A stretch of 64,000 nt of DNA from Hippophae tibetana (GCA_037013495.1 CM072802.1:44740501-44804500); one strand, 5' to 3'. Counted from the first letter of the stretch, positions 48,245 to 60,020 are shown. Program-made: numbers and translations. Notes: generated from the sequence alone by a model not told the origin.

Positions 48245-48400
48245 AGATAAGATGTATAAATAGATACTCACTTTAAAGTAACTACCCATGCATTGATTGT
48301 TGATGCCATATCATTGGCCTCGTTACACTGCACCAACTCAGATTCATTAACACCACCAACATTAATTGATTTGATCCACATATCTCACAAGTTCTATATA
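48245..48400 (-). other. Exon-like segment in CACTA 2, origin unknown
   Basis: On the minus strand an AG acceptor (TATATATAG) is followed by about 120 bases ending at a GTGAGT donor. One frame reads WIKSINVGG, ESELVQCNEANDMAST and INAWVVTL. It looks like a captured exon, but I do not recognise the family. Lower complexity chance origin is possible. Confidence 0.35.
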
Positions 48401-48935
48401 TATAAATATAATGCCAATTTGTATAATCACAAATTAATATTATAAAAGAACACAAGATTAAGCATGTGATGACTGAGATAAAGACAAATCACACTGTAAG
48501 TAAAAGCATCAAATTCAGAGGAAAATAAAATGTCTTTAAAGTTATTGTCCATTTTGCTTTCTATTTCTGCGAAAAGGAAAAAATACAATGTCTTTAATCA
48601 AATCAAAAACCCTATCCACTTTAGCTTTCTTTTGCCAATAATTTTACTTTCCCATGAATGAACACAAACAAACAAATCAAGAAATGATCACTAAATTCTT
48701 ATGAAAAGGAAAAAAAAGGTAAAAGATAAAAACAGAAGATCGAACATCTAGCTACTAAAAACAATATAAGACATTAATATACCCAAAAAAGAAATCTATA
48801 TATACATGTAATTTATTTTTTTAATATCAAACGGTAAGTTAATCTTGATGTCAAACCACTAAATAAAGAAAACAAGCATGCATGAAATTAATCAAAAGAA
48901 AAAAAATGAAGTAAATTAAGTAGGTATAAGAATTA

Positions 48936-49295
48936 CCAAATAATACATTGAAGAGCAACAATTTGAAACACGAGGTTTTGAATGAAATCACCGTACATAG
49001 CCTTAAGAAAATGGATGCCTATGACTATGGTATTAGGCAAAGTAGCAACTGAGAAAAGAGGGATAAGCCACTCCAAACCACCATTTTTAAAGAAAAGAGT
49101 CCAAAGAGAGAGTAAATAGAGAACCAAAATCTTGGAAAGAGTATTAGACAAAATGAAATGACAGTCCATTTGATAAGGGTTATTTTGGGAAATTAAATGA
49201 AAAGAAAGAACAGGAACTGCAAAAATAGCAACAAAACAGTTGATACCAGAACACTATTGAGGTGTGAATATTTGCCACCATTTAACAGAACCATA
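48936..49295 (-). pseudogene. Captured fragment of a PIN6-like auxin efflux carrier
   Basis: PIN proteins export auxin across plant membranes. The 120 codons on the minus strand begin YGSVKWWQIFTP and run through [49 protein letters not shown] and KAMYGDF to [10 protein letters not shown]. These are the conserved N-terminal transmembrane helices of PIN, roughly residues 25-145. SQNNPY followed by MD and FFK-GGL-WLI is closest, from memory, to PIN6. The reading ends exactly at a GT donor (TG|GTAATT), so the piece came from genomic DNA with its intron. One stop (TAG in the place of a Gln, near 49257) breaks it. The start codon and all later exons are missing. It lies wholly inside CACTA 2. Confidence 0.88.
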
Positions 49296-49784
49296 TAAGG
49301 TGGAATTAGAAAGCAAAATGGACAATAACTAAGAGTACTAACAAAAAACATCCCTATATTTCAATGTAATAAAGTCCAGCTTGTAAATTGTCATAAGTAA
49401 GTTTTGCAATGTCTCTTCTTGATTTTAGGTCTTGTGATTTCAATATAATATCAAGAGCTAAAAGATGAATAACAGAGTAGTGGAAAAATGAAAGGTAGTA
49501 ACTGACTCAATGTATATTAGACCATAAACTAATCAAACCTTAGCAGCCAAACTGCACACGTTCAAGGATATATGCAACTTAACGCAATCAGATAACAATA
49601 AAATGTATATGTCATGAAATGTAAGAAACTTAAAAATTAAATCATTGTTACCCTTGATTTCGAACCAAGCCTTTGCACAGTGTTTATGGGCAAGAACTAA
49701 ATCAGCTTTGAAAGAACATCCCAACTCAATAGGAATTCTAGATTCATAATTGGTTGAGTCCAAGCTTAGATGGAAAATTAGTTT

Positions 49785-49945
49785 GTCAGCGCACCAGCGA
49801 CCAGCGCCAGTGAACAGCGACCAGCGACCAGCGAACAACAACCAACGAACAACGAACAATGAACAATGATCAACGAACAATGAACAACGAACAGTGAACA
49901 ACACCAACGAACCAGTGACTAGCGACCTGCGAACCAACGACCAAC
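49785..49945. repeat. Low-complexity array (ACCAGCG/AACAACGA) in CACTA 2
   Basis: Irregular short repeats of CAGCGACCAGCG and AACGAACAATGA type. A purine-rich run (49965-50115) follows toward the right terminus. Confidence 0.85.
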
Positions 49946-51337
49946 AAGTGTGCAATAGGGTCAAGGAAGAAGGAGAAGAGAGGGGAAGATATCGATATGG
50001 GAAAAAAGAAAAAAATCGTTGGGAAAAAATATAAAAGAAAAAAATATGGGATAAAGGAAAAAAGAAAAAAAGAAAAAAAAAGAAAAAAGAGGACAAAAAA
50101 GAGAAAGGAAAAAATAAAAATAAATGAAAATTTTTGATATAACTTATGGCCACTGTTATTGATAAAAACCGAAGCCATAAACATACCCTATAGTCTCAGT
50201 TTTTATTTAACCGTGACCAAAGCTTTATAGCCTCGGTTTTTAAAAAAATTGAGGCTAAATTTCTGAGACTAAAAACATATATTATAGTAGTGGGTATTGC
50301 CCCCAAATAACCTCTGTACAAGCCTCCATTTTATTTTACGATCTTTACAACAAGGTGCTCGAATCTAGACTAACATTCTAACAAACTCGAGTCATATGAG
50401 TTATCAAACTCATTCAGTTGGCGTCAACAAAGTTAGCATAATAACACAATTACAAAGTGTGTCGTAGAGTGGATTAAACAATGAAAACCCCTAGTTAGAT
50501 GATTTAATAAAATGATAGATAAATCAAAATCACTAGCAACCCTAGAATAGATCTTAAAGCACAAATCACAAATATTGTAGGCTTGTTAATCCATCAAATA
50601 CAAGCATACAATGTTTTATAAATTAGCTAATGAAAAAAACCTACCATAATATGTTTTTTTTCAAAATAGATTTAGAGAGAAAGCTTAGAATACAAAAGTT
50701 GACTCAAATGTGATTGAATAAAATATGGAGCATTAAGTTCTTTATATAGGAAAGAATGAAGCCTAATGTTAGCTTAAATTCTAATTACATTTTTGTCTAT
50801 TAAAGAATTTATAGAGCAATAAATAATAGGGATGAAATAGTAATTCAAATGTTTAGCTTGAGCAAAAATTAGGTTAAAGTTTAAAAGTTGGTCGCTCGAT
50901 CGATCTAGGTCAAGCTCAATCGAACGACCCAAAATTTTGGTCGATCTAATTAATCCTTGATCAATATAGGGTATTAAATAAATAAATTTGGAGACAAGTA
51001 GATCTATTGACCCATTTCTCAATTGATGTAGTGCTTGGTTGATCGAACATTAAACCTTGATTGATCTACCTTAATGAAAAATTAAATTAAGGATTTTTTT
51101 TAAAAAGGTAGATCAATTCTTGTTCGATGTACTCACCTCAATCGATCGAGTCGACCTAATTAAACTCAAAATATTCCTTTTATGTCTAATATGAAGTATA
51201 ACATGCATAAGAACATAGTTATACTTGATATGTTCATATGGAGCCCAATAATTTCTTCGACTTGAAAAGTGTTCTTGAAAGACTCACCCATAAACTAAAA
51301 TTTCATTTGGATGTTTTATTCATGAATATCTCTAACA

Positions 51338-52549
51338 CTCATTAAGCCTTATACTACTCAAATCATTTAATCAAAGAAATGAAAATAAGTGAATGATACT
51401 TCATTAAATTATTTAAAGTCCAAAAATTAAATGCAAAGCCTATAAAGATCATCTAAGAATTAAAAATCATAGGTAAAGTGTTTAAAAGAGTAGAAGAAAT
51501 ATTATTTCTCAGAATAAAATTTTATATATAGGCTCAATAATCACACAATATAATCTCCACTTTTTGATTCCTAGATAACAAATTTGTGTCCATCTCATTT
51601 TCAACATCCCAGCATGAAACATAAACTATGAATAGAACTAAATTTTACAACAAACCTTGAATATGCTTAAGAAATCAAATATAAAATGCGTAAAGATTCA
51701 ATTACTCACCAAAATTTAACCAAAAACATGATAATTTTGTATCAAAACCTATTTGCACCCCCCAAAATATAAATAAATGGTGTCCTCAATTTTTTGAACT
51801 ATGCATTTGTTTAGAAAAAACTTTCAAAAAGGGAAAATAGAAAATTAATTACTAATAAATAAATGAAAACTTCTAAATTAAAACAAAATAAAAGAATACC
51901 ACCAAAAATGATGGGTTGCCTCCCACCAAGTGCTTACTTTAACGTTTGAGCCAGATGTTGCTTGTTCAATTCAAGTGGTTTCAATTTAATTTATATTTAA
52001 AGTGTCAACTCCCTCCATAATCCTAGCCTTTCTTGGAATAAGGCTTCATTTTTCCTAGAAAGGATTTATAAGGAGTACTTAAAACATGGATTTCGTCTCC
52101 AAGATAAGAGAACTTACAACTCAGGTCTATGTCATGGTAACACATAATACGTTCTTTGTAGGCATCATCCTGAATTAAGGTTGTTAATTTCTTACACCTT
52201 CCTTTTACTACATGAATTGTTAATATTATTACCTATCTTCTTATGAAAATAAATGTTATAAAGATGAGTTTATAATCAATATATTAACATTTATCAACAA
52301 TAGAGATAGGTGTAAGTGAAGAATAAAAACATTTAAAGTGTAAAGTCTCTCCTTACTTTCTTATTTTCTTTAGAAAGCTTTAAATCTTCATTGTCTTTAG
52401 CTTGTTCTTCATTGGGATTTGATTGCTTCACATCTGTATTTTCTACATCAAGTGGTAAATTATCATAAATTTAAGAAAAATAAGTATTGTTTAAAACCTT
52501 ACCACTTTGACAGACTATTAGACCATGTCTTGTTCTTGCATCTTCCCTT
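51338..52549 (-). other. Athila/Tat-like 3' non-coding DNA and polyprotein tail
   Basis: The stretch 51450-51800 aligns with 60540-60830. Near 51905-51945 the minus strand reads LGGRQPII or its other frames, a motif that I recall near the 3' end of Athila/Tat coding regions. A CACCCCCCAAAAT block (51756-51770) may be the complement of a purine tract. No RT or integrase is left. Confidence 0.45.
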
Positions 52550-53500
52550 TCTCTTACCTTTGTATATGCTTAGCTGTTTGTCCAACTTGAGCTTCTGCCC
52601 TTTTCATAGATTCCACTTAAGAGTCGAACATTTGATTTTTTTTTCATGTTGCTATCCTTACTTACTTGAATGAAAGCATTCAAGTTGTCCTCTAAGGTTG
52701 ACTTATTAGGTGGGTAGTATGGCATGTTTTGACATAAATTGGGGTCTTGCATTTGGTTTTGAGGATAAGGTGGATTAGTGTTTCCCTTCCAAGATAAATT
52801 TTGGTGATTCCTCTACCTTGGTTTATATGTGTTTGCATAGGGGTCATTCTTCGGTCTAGGTTGGTACCCCTTCATGGAGTGAACTTGTTCTTGACTAGTA
52901 CCTACATATGGATCAACAACAAAAGGACAAGTATTAGCACCATGTCCATAAGTACTACAAACTCCACATACCTCTTGAGTTGGTGTGCATTTGGAGGTGA
53001 TGAGTACAACTTGTTTAGTTAACTCCACCTGTTGCATAACCATCTCATTGACTCTAACTTTTCTCACTCTAGCACTTTTCTATTGGGAATCTTCACCTAA
53101 CATTTCTTGTAGCTCATAAGTAACTAAAGTTATATTTCCCCCCATAACACCACTTGCAGGATTGTCAACTATGAATTATCAATATTGTGTCAACCCATTA
53201 AAGAAGAATTGGTTTTGCAATTATAGTAAGAAGTGATGGTGTGGGCATTGAATAAGGAATAATTTGAACCTATCCTAAACTTCATAGAATGGCTCTGATT
53301 CTATTTGAGAAAAGTGGTAATTTTGGTTCCCAAATTGGAAGTCTTTTTTATAGGAATAGAACTTTCTCATAAAGTTGTTATAAACTCCCTCCCATGTTAT
53401 CAAGGAACCCGGTAAGAGAGTCACAAGCACAGGCTCTACCCTATCTTTGAGTGTGTTGATACACAAAAACTTGATAATAAAATTTTGTATTTATCAAGGA
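52550..53500 (-). pseudogene. Athila/Tat-type gag, minus strand
   Basis: From right to left: a capsid segment LPGSLITWEGVYNNFMRKFY and EPFYEV (family: SITTWEEL...FLAKFFP, ESLYEAW); a connecting region with stops; a zinc knuckle CGVCSTYGHGANTCPF with all four ligands intact (near 52955-52995); a DPYANTYKPR motif (family: DPYSNTYNPGWRNHPNF); and a KSTLEDNLNAFI segment. At least five stops or frame breaks occur. This Gag has a classic CCHC spacing, unlike the plus-strand Gag at 57980, so two subfamilies are present. Confidence 0.82.
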
Positions 53501-53649
53501 ATTGTGAGGGTTTTAAAAATTTAAATTACTTATTTAATTTAGTTAATAAATCCGCTAACAATTTTTTGGATGGTTGGATGGAATCATAAATTTTAAATTA
53601 AGTTATATCTAAGAATGTAGATAAATTAAAATGATAAAAGTAACAATAG

Positions 53650-54625
53650 AAAACCTAGGGTGATGGATGAATATGGGATTTTAATGAGCATAACCCTTCA
53701 TAGACAGAACATATTAAATAATTCCTCATACTGATAATACTAGTGATTTCTTTAAAATAGATGGTATTGATGAGGTATCCACTTATGTGGTTCATAACAT
53801 GTGCCCTAGTGGGGCTTTAGACTATGTGCTTGTTAATTCTATGAACATACATGTTGATGAACACCATGACAATTACTTAGGTACACACACTCATAATGAT
53901 AATTTAACTTAATCTATTGAATCAACCACACTTAATACATTAACACACAATGCTATGAATAATGAATTAAACTCATGAAAAAACAACTCAACTCACTTTA
54001 ATTATGAAACTATGAAAAATGTTATGCATGTTGATATTGCTTACTATGAAAACTATTTGGAAGTGACGCCTCTTATATATGTATCTAATGTGGTTCAGGA
54101 GTGTATTGAGATATGTTCTAGGCTCAAACCATCCATTGAGGAGCTACCCAAGTTAGAGCTTAAACCTTTACCAAACCATATTCATTATGCATTTTTGGGT
54201 GTAAATGAGACACATCCAGCCATAATTTCTACTAGTCTAAGTGTGGAATAAAATTAGTCACTACTGAAGGTGTTGAGTAATTTTCAAAAAAGGACTGGTT
54301 TATTACTGGTATCAAAGGCATAAGCCCATCCATATGCATGTGTAAAATATTGTTAGAAGATGGAGCTGAATGGGTAAGCCTAGTCTAATGTGTACCAAAA
54401 AAAATAGGAATCACAATGGTGGAAAATGAGTCAAATGTGTTAATACCCACAAGGATTATCACAGGTTAGAGAATATGTGTGGATTTTTTGAAGGTGAACA
54501 AAGCTACAAGGAAGGACCATTTCCCTTTACCATTCATGGATCAAGTGCTTGATAGATTAGCCAAGCATTCCTTCTTTTGCCTTCTAAACCTTCGTATGGA
54601 GCTTTAAATAGGCTAAAATTGATAT
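53650..54625 (+). pseudogene. Athila/Tat-type protease-RT junction, plus strand
   Basis: The linker after protease is decayed up to 54010, then an open stretch (54012-54251) reads IEELPKLELKPLPNH and YAFLGVNETHPAIIS, the conserved Tat/Athila lead into RT. Next come ICKILLEDGA-like and, directly joined, EWVSLV and VPKKIGITMVENE. About 30 residues normally between these blocks are absent, so an internal deletion occurred. The RT opening continues as RKDHFPLPFMDQVLDRLAKHSFFCLL and ends near 54625, before the catalytic YIDD-like box. It is a fragment only. Confidence 0.8.
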
Positions 54626-54639
54626 TCATAAGATTAAGA

Positions 54640-57600
54640 TTTGTATTACTTTAATCCAAGGGTTGAGATTGAATGTTGGGATTTAATTAGAGGTTGAAAT
54701 ATTTTAATCCTCGATAGTCGATCGATCGAGAATAGGCTTGATCGATTGATCTCCATCGATCTACTTTTTTATTGACCCAGTTATAAAAATCCAATTGACA
54801 CAATTCCTAGTCGATCGATCGAAACAACAATTATGTATTTGTCCTCATTATTGCGTATTTTTTGTTTGTTTAAAATATTTTGACCTACATTGCCATATTA
54901 AACATAAATTAAGCTTATTCATGATAATTTAACACATAAGAAGACAAAGAAGTGGTTTAGAAGTGGATATATAACTTTATTTTCATATAGTCATTACCCC
55001 CTAAACTTAACACTTTTATTACCCTTAAGCAAAGACATGTCTATCTAGCCAAAAGGATATATTCAGTGCATTCATAAATATATATTTATTAATACATGCA
55101 TGTTTAGAAAAATCATCTCCTTTAAAAGTTGTACAATTCAATGATAAGTAGGTTCACATATCATTCATCAACATTCCATTAACACTAGGATATGCAAGGT
55201 TTTTGATGAATTGACTCATATATGTGTTGCATATAATGTACGTCATCCAATGTGCTTATGAAATTAACTTGTATGTGCATACTAATAGCCTAAGTCTTAG
55301 AGTAGGTTTTATGGGTATATTCTTCACACTTTTCTCCACTAATATAAATATCCACTCAGCTAAAAATCAATAGGGCTTTACATGCTTATAGTGTAAGGCC
55401 TTGCTGGGGGTAAATAAATGGAAATATTTAGGATTTTTCCACACCTTAGCTCTCTTTTTATTCATTATGGAACATTTAACTTCAATTGAGCTTTCATTTG
55501 ATATTTTTTGCATCCTATTTTACAATTATTTTCATTCTTTTATTCCGTGTCTCTTCATCACTTTCTTTTCTTTCCTTTTTTTATTTTTTTAACCTCAAAA
55601 CACCCCCAAACTTATTTTTAGTTTTATTCTTTTTGCTTAGAGTGGTAATTGGGAGTTTGTTTTTATTAATAGATGTGAATAAGTAGGAAACATTATATTT
55701 CACCTAGCTCAATAGCATAGTACATTATTGCACTTTTTATACAAGCTAAATATGTAAGGGTAAAGATATTGGTTAGGCTAAAAATGGGATTTAAAGATAT
55801 AAATGGTTCTTAGTAAGGCTCAAAAAGGTGAGTAAGGATATAAACAATGGTTTTTTGAAAGGCTTAATTGATACAATAAAGGCCTAAATCATTTCTCAAG
55901 CCAAATACTATTTAGGATTTTTCCCCTAGAGATGATCAAATATCTTCTAAAACATGGTAGATCACCTCATCAGCTGGCATAACTCATGCCGAATTTTCTC
56001 CCCATAAAAATAGAAAATTCTCAATTCAATCAAAACTAGCAAGCATGTATATAACATAATTAATGTAAGTATCTTAACGAGCATGTTACGTTCCTTACCC
56101 TAGTCATGACAATGAATTCAATCATTGGGTTCATATGTTTCATATCAAATATGCATGCATGCATTTTGTTTCCATTTTCTAATCAATTTATACTCAAATC
56201 ATGATCAAAAACATCATAAAAAAATGAAAAATATCATAAAAAATAAAAATGCATATTAGATACTAAAGTAGAGAATGAAGTTCCCTCTCTAACACTTAAA
56301 TTGTACATTGTCCCCAATGTCCACAAATAAATATGAAAAAGAGTGAAAGGAAAAAAAAACTATTTTAGGCTTAGAATATCGCATTTGTCGTTGGAAGTGC
56401 TAGAAAATTGGGTTCATAAGACCCCCAGATTATTAAATTAGCTAAACAGAATTATGTTCTTTGATGACTTCATGAAAGTATAGTCATCAGTGTACCTTTT
56501 CCCCTAATATTTGCTTGTTTTATTTAATAAATAGTATTTTTGAGGTTAAAAATATTAAAATATAAACTTTTTAGTAAAAAGGGGTGAAAATATAACTTTT
56601 GGAGTTTTTATTGATTTCTTTTGGAATGTTTTGGAATTTTTATGAGTTTTTAATATAGGATCAATTAGAAGATGCCATGTGAGTGAAACATAAGTAGAGC
56701 AGTTGACTGGGCAAGCCACACAGATCCCACATAAATAGAGAGGGCCAATTACAGATCATCACATGTGTAGTGTGATGTAGCATTACATAATGTGTCAGTA
56801 TGGCGTTCAATACAAGTTTGGGGCTTGGTCAATGTGATCGCCATATGTCATTACCTTATTTGTCCCTTTCCTCCCTTGAATCATACAATCTGTAACCGCT
56901 AATCAAGTTATGCCATGTGGCATTGACTCAGATTTTTCCATTACCTTATTTGTCGTGCTTTGATTCGCCCAGTAAATATCGTGTGCCATGTGTTGCTTTC
57001 TTATTGGTTGGTACTATTAAATTTTTTTTATCTTGTCCGTTGATATGAAGCTGATCTGATAGTCCAGATTTCACCTAAGCTATATTTAATCCTCTAATTT
57101 CCCTATAAACCCTAAGGAGTTGAAATTAACATAAGTTTTATCAATTTTTGGAGTTAAGAAGAGAGAAAAATACAAAAAAGTATAAAAGGAGATACAATTT
57201 TGGTGGAGATTAAAGAAAATATTGGTCCTACAAGTCGAGGGATTGATTGTATTTCTTCTTCTACTCCTTTCTTTATCAATTTTATGTCTTTCTTTATGAA
57301 AAATGTGAGTTTTATGAACAAAATAATATCTAGTTAATTTATTAATCTAGGGGTCTTATGAACTTGATTTTCACCATGTGATGATCTAATATTTTACTGT
57401 AATTATGATTTTAATTTAATTATATTATTTAATATAAATTTTATGTTGTTAATTGTTTATCCAACAATATTTTTATAGAGGCAATTAAATATATTCGATA
57501 GAATTATTTGATTGCTTGTTGTGATTAAATAACATGAATAGTTTCTAGGCAAAAATATATGATTGTTATGTATATGATCCATAATTGATGAATTTAATAA

Positions 57601-57979
57601 TTAGTATACAATTTAATTGACATAAGAGTAACATTAACTTAATTACTATATGGTGTGTAGTTTACTTAAGAGAGGAATACATACTAGATTAGATTCAACT
57701 TATCATGTAAACATAGTAGATTAATGTGGATTATAAACATTATAAATTTATTTTATTTTATTTTACTTATTTTTCATTATTTATTTTTAATTTATTTAGT
57801 TATCTAGTTATATTTTAATTTATTTTTAATTTAGACATCTCTGTTAGTGCTATTAGAAACATAGTTGAGTTTATTGCATGAGTAGAGTCTGTAAAGGAGT
57901 AGTTTACCTTTAGATCCTAAAATTAAGCGTACTTTGGGATCAATAAGAAACTAGCAAGTTGTTAACTAAGTGGGAAAAA
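54640..57979. other. Retroelement non-coding DNA, mixed orientation
   Basis: The first part (54705-54830) has CGATCGATCG-rich words like the SIRE LTR. At 54995-55040 and 55595-55622 the minus strand shows GTTTAGGGGG-like and GTTTGGGGGTG-like purine tracts typical of Athila/Tat 3' ends. At 57104 a plus-strand TATA-like CTATAAACCC begins what may be the LTR and leader of the gag at 57980. No gene is supported. The open frames at 55401-55686 are T-rich artefacts. Confidence 0.45.
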
Positions 57980-60020
57980 ATGGCTAATCCATTAGAAATA
58001 AACAATAATGACCTAAATTTGAAAGGGCTGAATCCAAGTATTACAAGGCCAAACATTCAAGCTTATCAGTTTAAACTAAAGCTAGTGATGTTTCAAATGC
58101 TAAAAATAGTTAGGCAATTCAACAAATTATAAACAGAGGATCCTCATTTGCATCTTATATTGTTTATTGAAATTGGAGATTCATTCAAATTCAGTGGCAT
58201 GACCGAAGAGGTATTTAGGCTTAGATTAGTCACTTACTCTTTGCGAGACTAGGCTCGAGCTTGTCTAAAATCTTTGCCACCTGATTCCATTACAACTTGG
58301 AATGATTTGGAGGAGATATGTTTTATGAAATACTTCCCACCAACAAAGAATGACAAGCTTAGGAATGACATTACCTCTTATCAATGATATGAAGGAGAAT
58401 CTTTATATGAAGCATAGGAAAGATTCATAGAATTTCTAAGGAAGTGTCCTCACCATGTTATCCCTAATTAGATCCAAATGGAGACTTTCTAAAATGGTCT
58501 CAATGCTCAAACAAGAACCATAGTTGATGCATCTACTAATGGAGCTCTACCAGCCAAATCTTACAATAAAGCTTATGATTTACTTAAGAAAATGGCTAGT
58601 GATAATTATCAATGGCCAATGGAAAGAATGGCAGCCACAAGAAGAGTATCCAGAATGCATGAAGTCAATGATGCCATGACACTTACAACTAAAGTTTCAT
58701 CTTTGATGAATCTCTTAAAGGCTCAAAAATTACCAGCAAGTATAAACCAGATCCAAGATTTAGAGGTATCTTGTGTGTTTTGTGTGGGAGTTCATTTGTT
58801 TGATATTTATCCAAATAATCCTGAATTAGCATTCTATGTAGGTAATGTGAACTGAAACAATAATCTATACTTAAACACATATAACCTAGGATGGAGACAA
58901 CATCCCAATTTTTCTTAGAATAACAACAATTAAGGTGGTAATCAATTCAATAGTCAATCATTTCCACGACCAGGTTTCCAACAACTATAATAATCACACA
59001 CTTAAGAGAAGAAGTCACCTACTAAAGACAACAAAAATGCATTAATAGGGATGATTAAAGACTTCATGAAATCAATAAATACAAAAATGTCAACTTAAAA
59101 TATTTCAATTCAGAATTTAGAGACTCAAATGGGGCCTCAAGGTAGCCATCAAAGTGACACAATTTAAAACATAAGAAGATAAGGTAAGGTGGGATTCAAA
59201 AGGATAATGAGGAACTAAAAACTAAAAAAGATGAAGAGGAATTAGCAGACAAAGAGAGTCAAGATGTAGTGGATAAAAGGATTAATGGAAAGGAAATAAT
59301 TTAGCCAAAATAGAGAAATCTCTACAAACCCACTATTCCTTTCCTTCAAGAAACTACACACAAACATATCATTTGTAGATGCACTTGAAATACATACTGT
59401 CTAAGAAAAGTAGGCTTGGAGATAATGAAATAATAACCTTAATTGAAGGTTTTAGTGCCATCCTTGCTAGAAAACTATCCCAAAAATTGAAAGATCTAAG
59501 TAGCTTTGATATTCCTTGCACAATTCGGAACATCCATTTTGAGAAAACATTATATGACTTAGGTTCAAGCATTAAACTTATGCCATTATCGATCTTTTAG
59601 AGATTGGGAGTTGGTAAAACCAAACCAACTTTAGTAACATTATAAATGGAAAATAGATCAATTAATTGACTTTGGAGTGTGGTAAAAGATTTGCTAGTAA
59701 AAGTAGAAAAATTCATCTTTCTAGTAGACTTCATTTTGCTAGACATGGAAGAGGATCATAACATTTTTATCACACATGTTCATCCTTTCTTAGCAATAAA
59801 AAAATCACTCATTGATGTACAAAAATGTTAGCTTAGAATGAGAGTGTAAGATGATAAAGTGATATTTACAGTTTTAAAAGCATCTGAACTCTCTGATATT
59901 GATAATGGTAATGAATGCTTAAGGATAAATGTTACTAATTATAATGACAACTTAAAAGAATCTATTGAGTCACCCACACTTAAGACTTTCACAAATAATG
60001 TTATAAAAAAGACATAAAAT
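57980..60020 (+). pseudogene. Athila/Tat-type gag and protease, plus strand
   Basis: ATG at 57980 (MANPLEINN) opens a Gag with the family landmarks: SGMTEEVFRLRL and YSLRD, then SITTWNDL, FPPTKNDKLRNDI, ESLYEA and NYQWPMER. The knuckle-like motif CVFCVGVHLFDIYP has its last cysteine changed to tyrosine (58808-58810). The ELAFYVGNVN and YNLGWRQHPNFS blocks follow. Protease lies at about 59440-59880: LKDLSSFDIPCTI, the catalytic YDLGSSIKLMPLSIF and DFILLDMEED. More than ten stops interrupt it. The acidic Asn-rich linker after protease matches that at 53850-54000, so the two pieces belong to one family. Confidence 0.85.

Larger units (their letters stand above)
46574..50292. mobile_element. Non-autonomous CACTA transposon 2 carrying a PIN gene piece
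   Basis: This 3719-bp element starts CACTACTACAAAAAG and ends with the complement of CACTACTATAATA, flanked by a 3-bp duplication GGT (46571-46573, 50293-50295). Subterminal DNA on both sides repeats GGCCTCGGTTTTTA and its complement. No transposase is encoded. The interior holds two low-complexity arrays, a 120-codon stretch of a PIN auxin carrier gene and exon-like bits. Its first 15 bases equal the right end of CACTA 1, so a related transposase could have mobilised it. Confidence 0.92.
42321..51337 (-). mobile_element. SIRE/Maximus-like Ty1/copia element with nested CACTA
   Basis: Long LTRs at 42321-43629 (3') and 46337-51337 (5', interrupted by CACTA 2) begin TGTT and end CTATCA on the minus strand. 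The primer site (TTGGTATTAGAG, complement of 46324-46335) follows the 5' LTR. A purine tract (AAACGGGGAGAT, complement near 43645-43660) precedes the 3' LTR. Only 2.7 kb of internal DNA remain, with gag but no recognisable pol. No 5-bp duplication is visible (TTACT against CTCAT). Flanking DNA on both sides looks Athila-like, so this element was probably inserted into one. Confidence 0.88.
46337..51337 (-). repeat. 5' LTR of the SIRE-like element, split by CACTA 2
   Basis: The LTR parts are 46337-46573 and 50293-51337, about 1280 bp together. Across the insertion point the sequence CCAAGGT-ATTGCCCC matches CATCAAGGTAATGCCCC in the 3' LTR, which fixes the empty site. Confidence 0.9.

Noticed and set aside
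49533..50184. 206-codon and 104-codon minus-strand open frames
   Set aside because: Translations of the CAGCGA array and a purine-rich run near the CACTA 2 end; the Phe/Ser-rich result is low complexity.
55401..55686. Two overlapping hydrophobic open frames
   Set aside because: T-rich DNA translated as Phe/Leu/Ser runs; the stretch matches retroelement 3' non-coding DNA.
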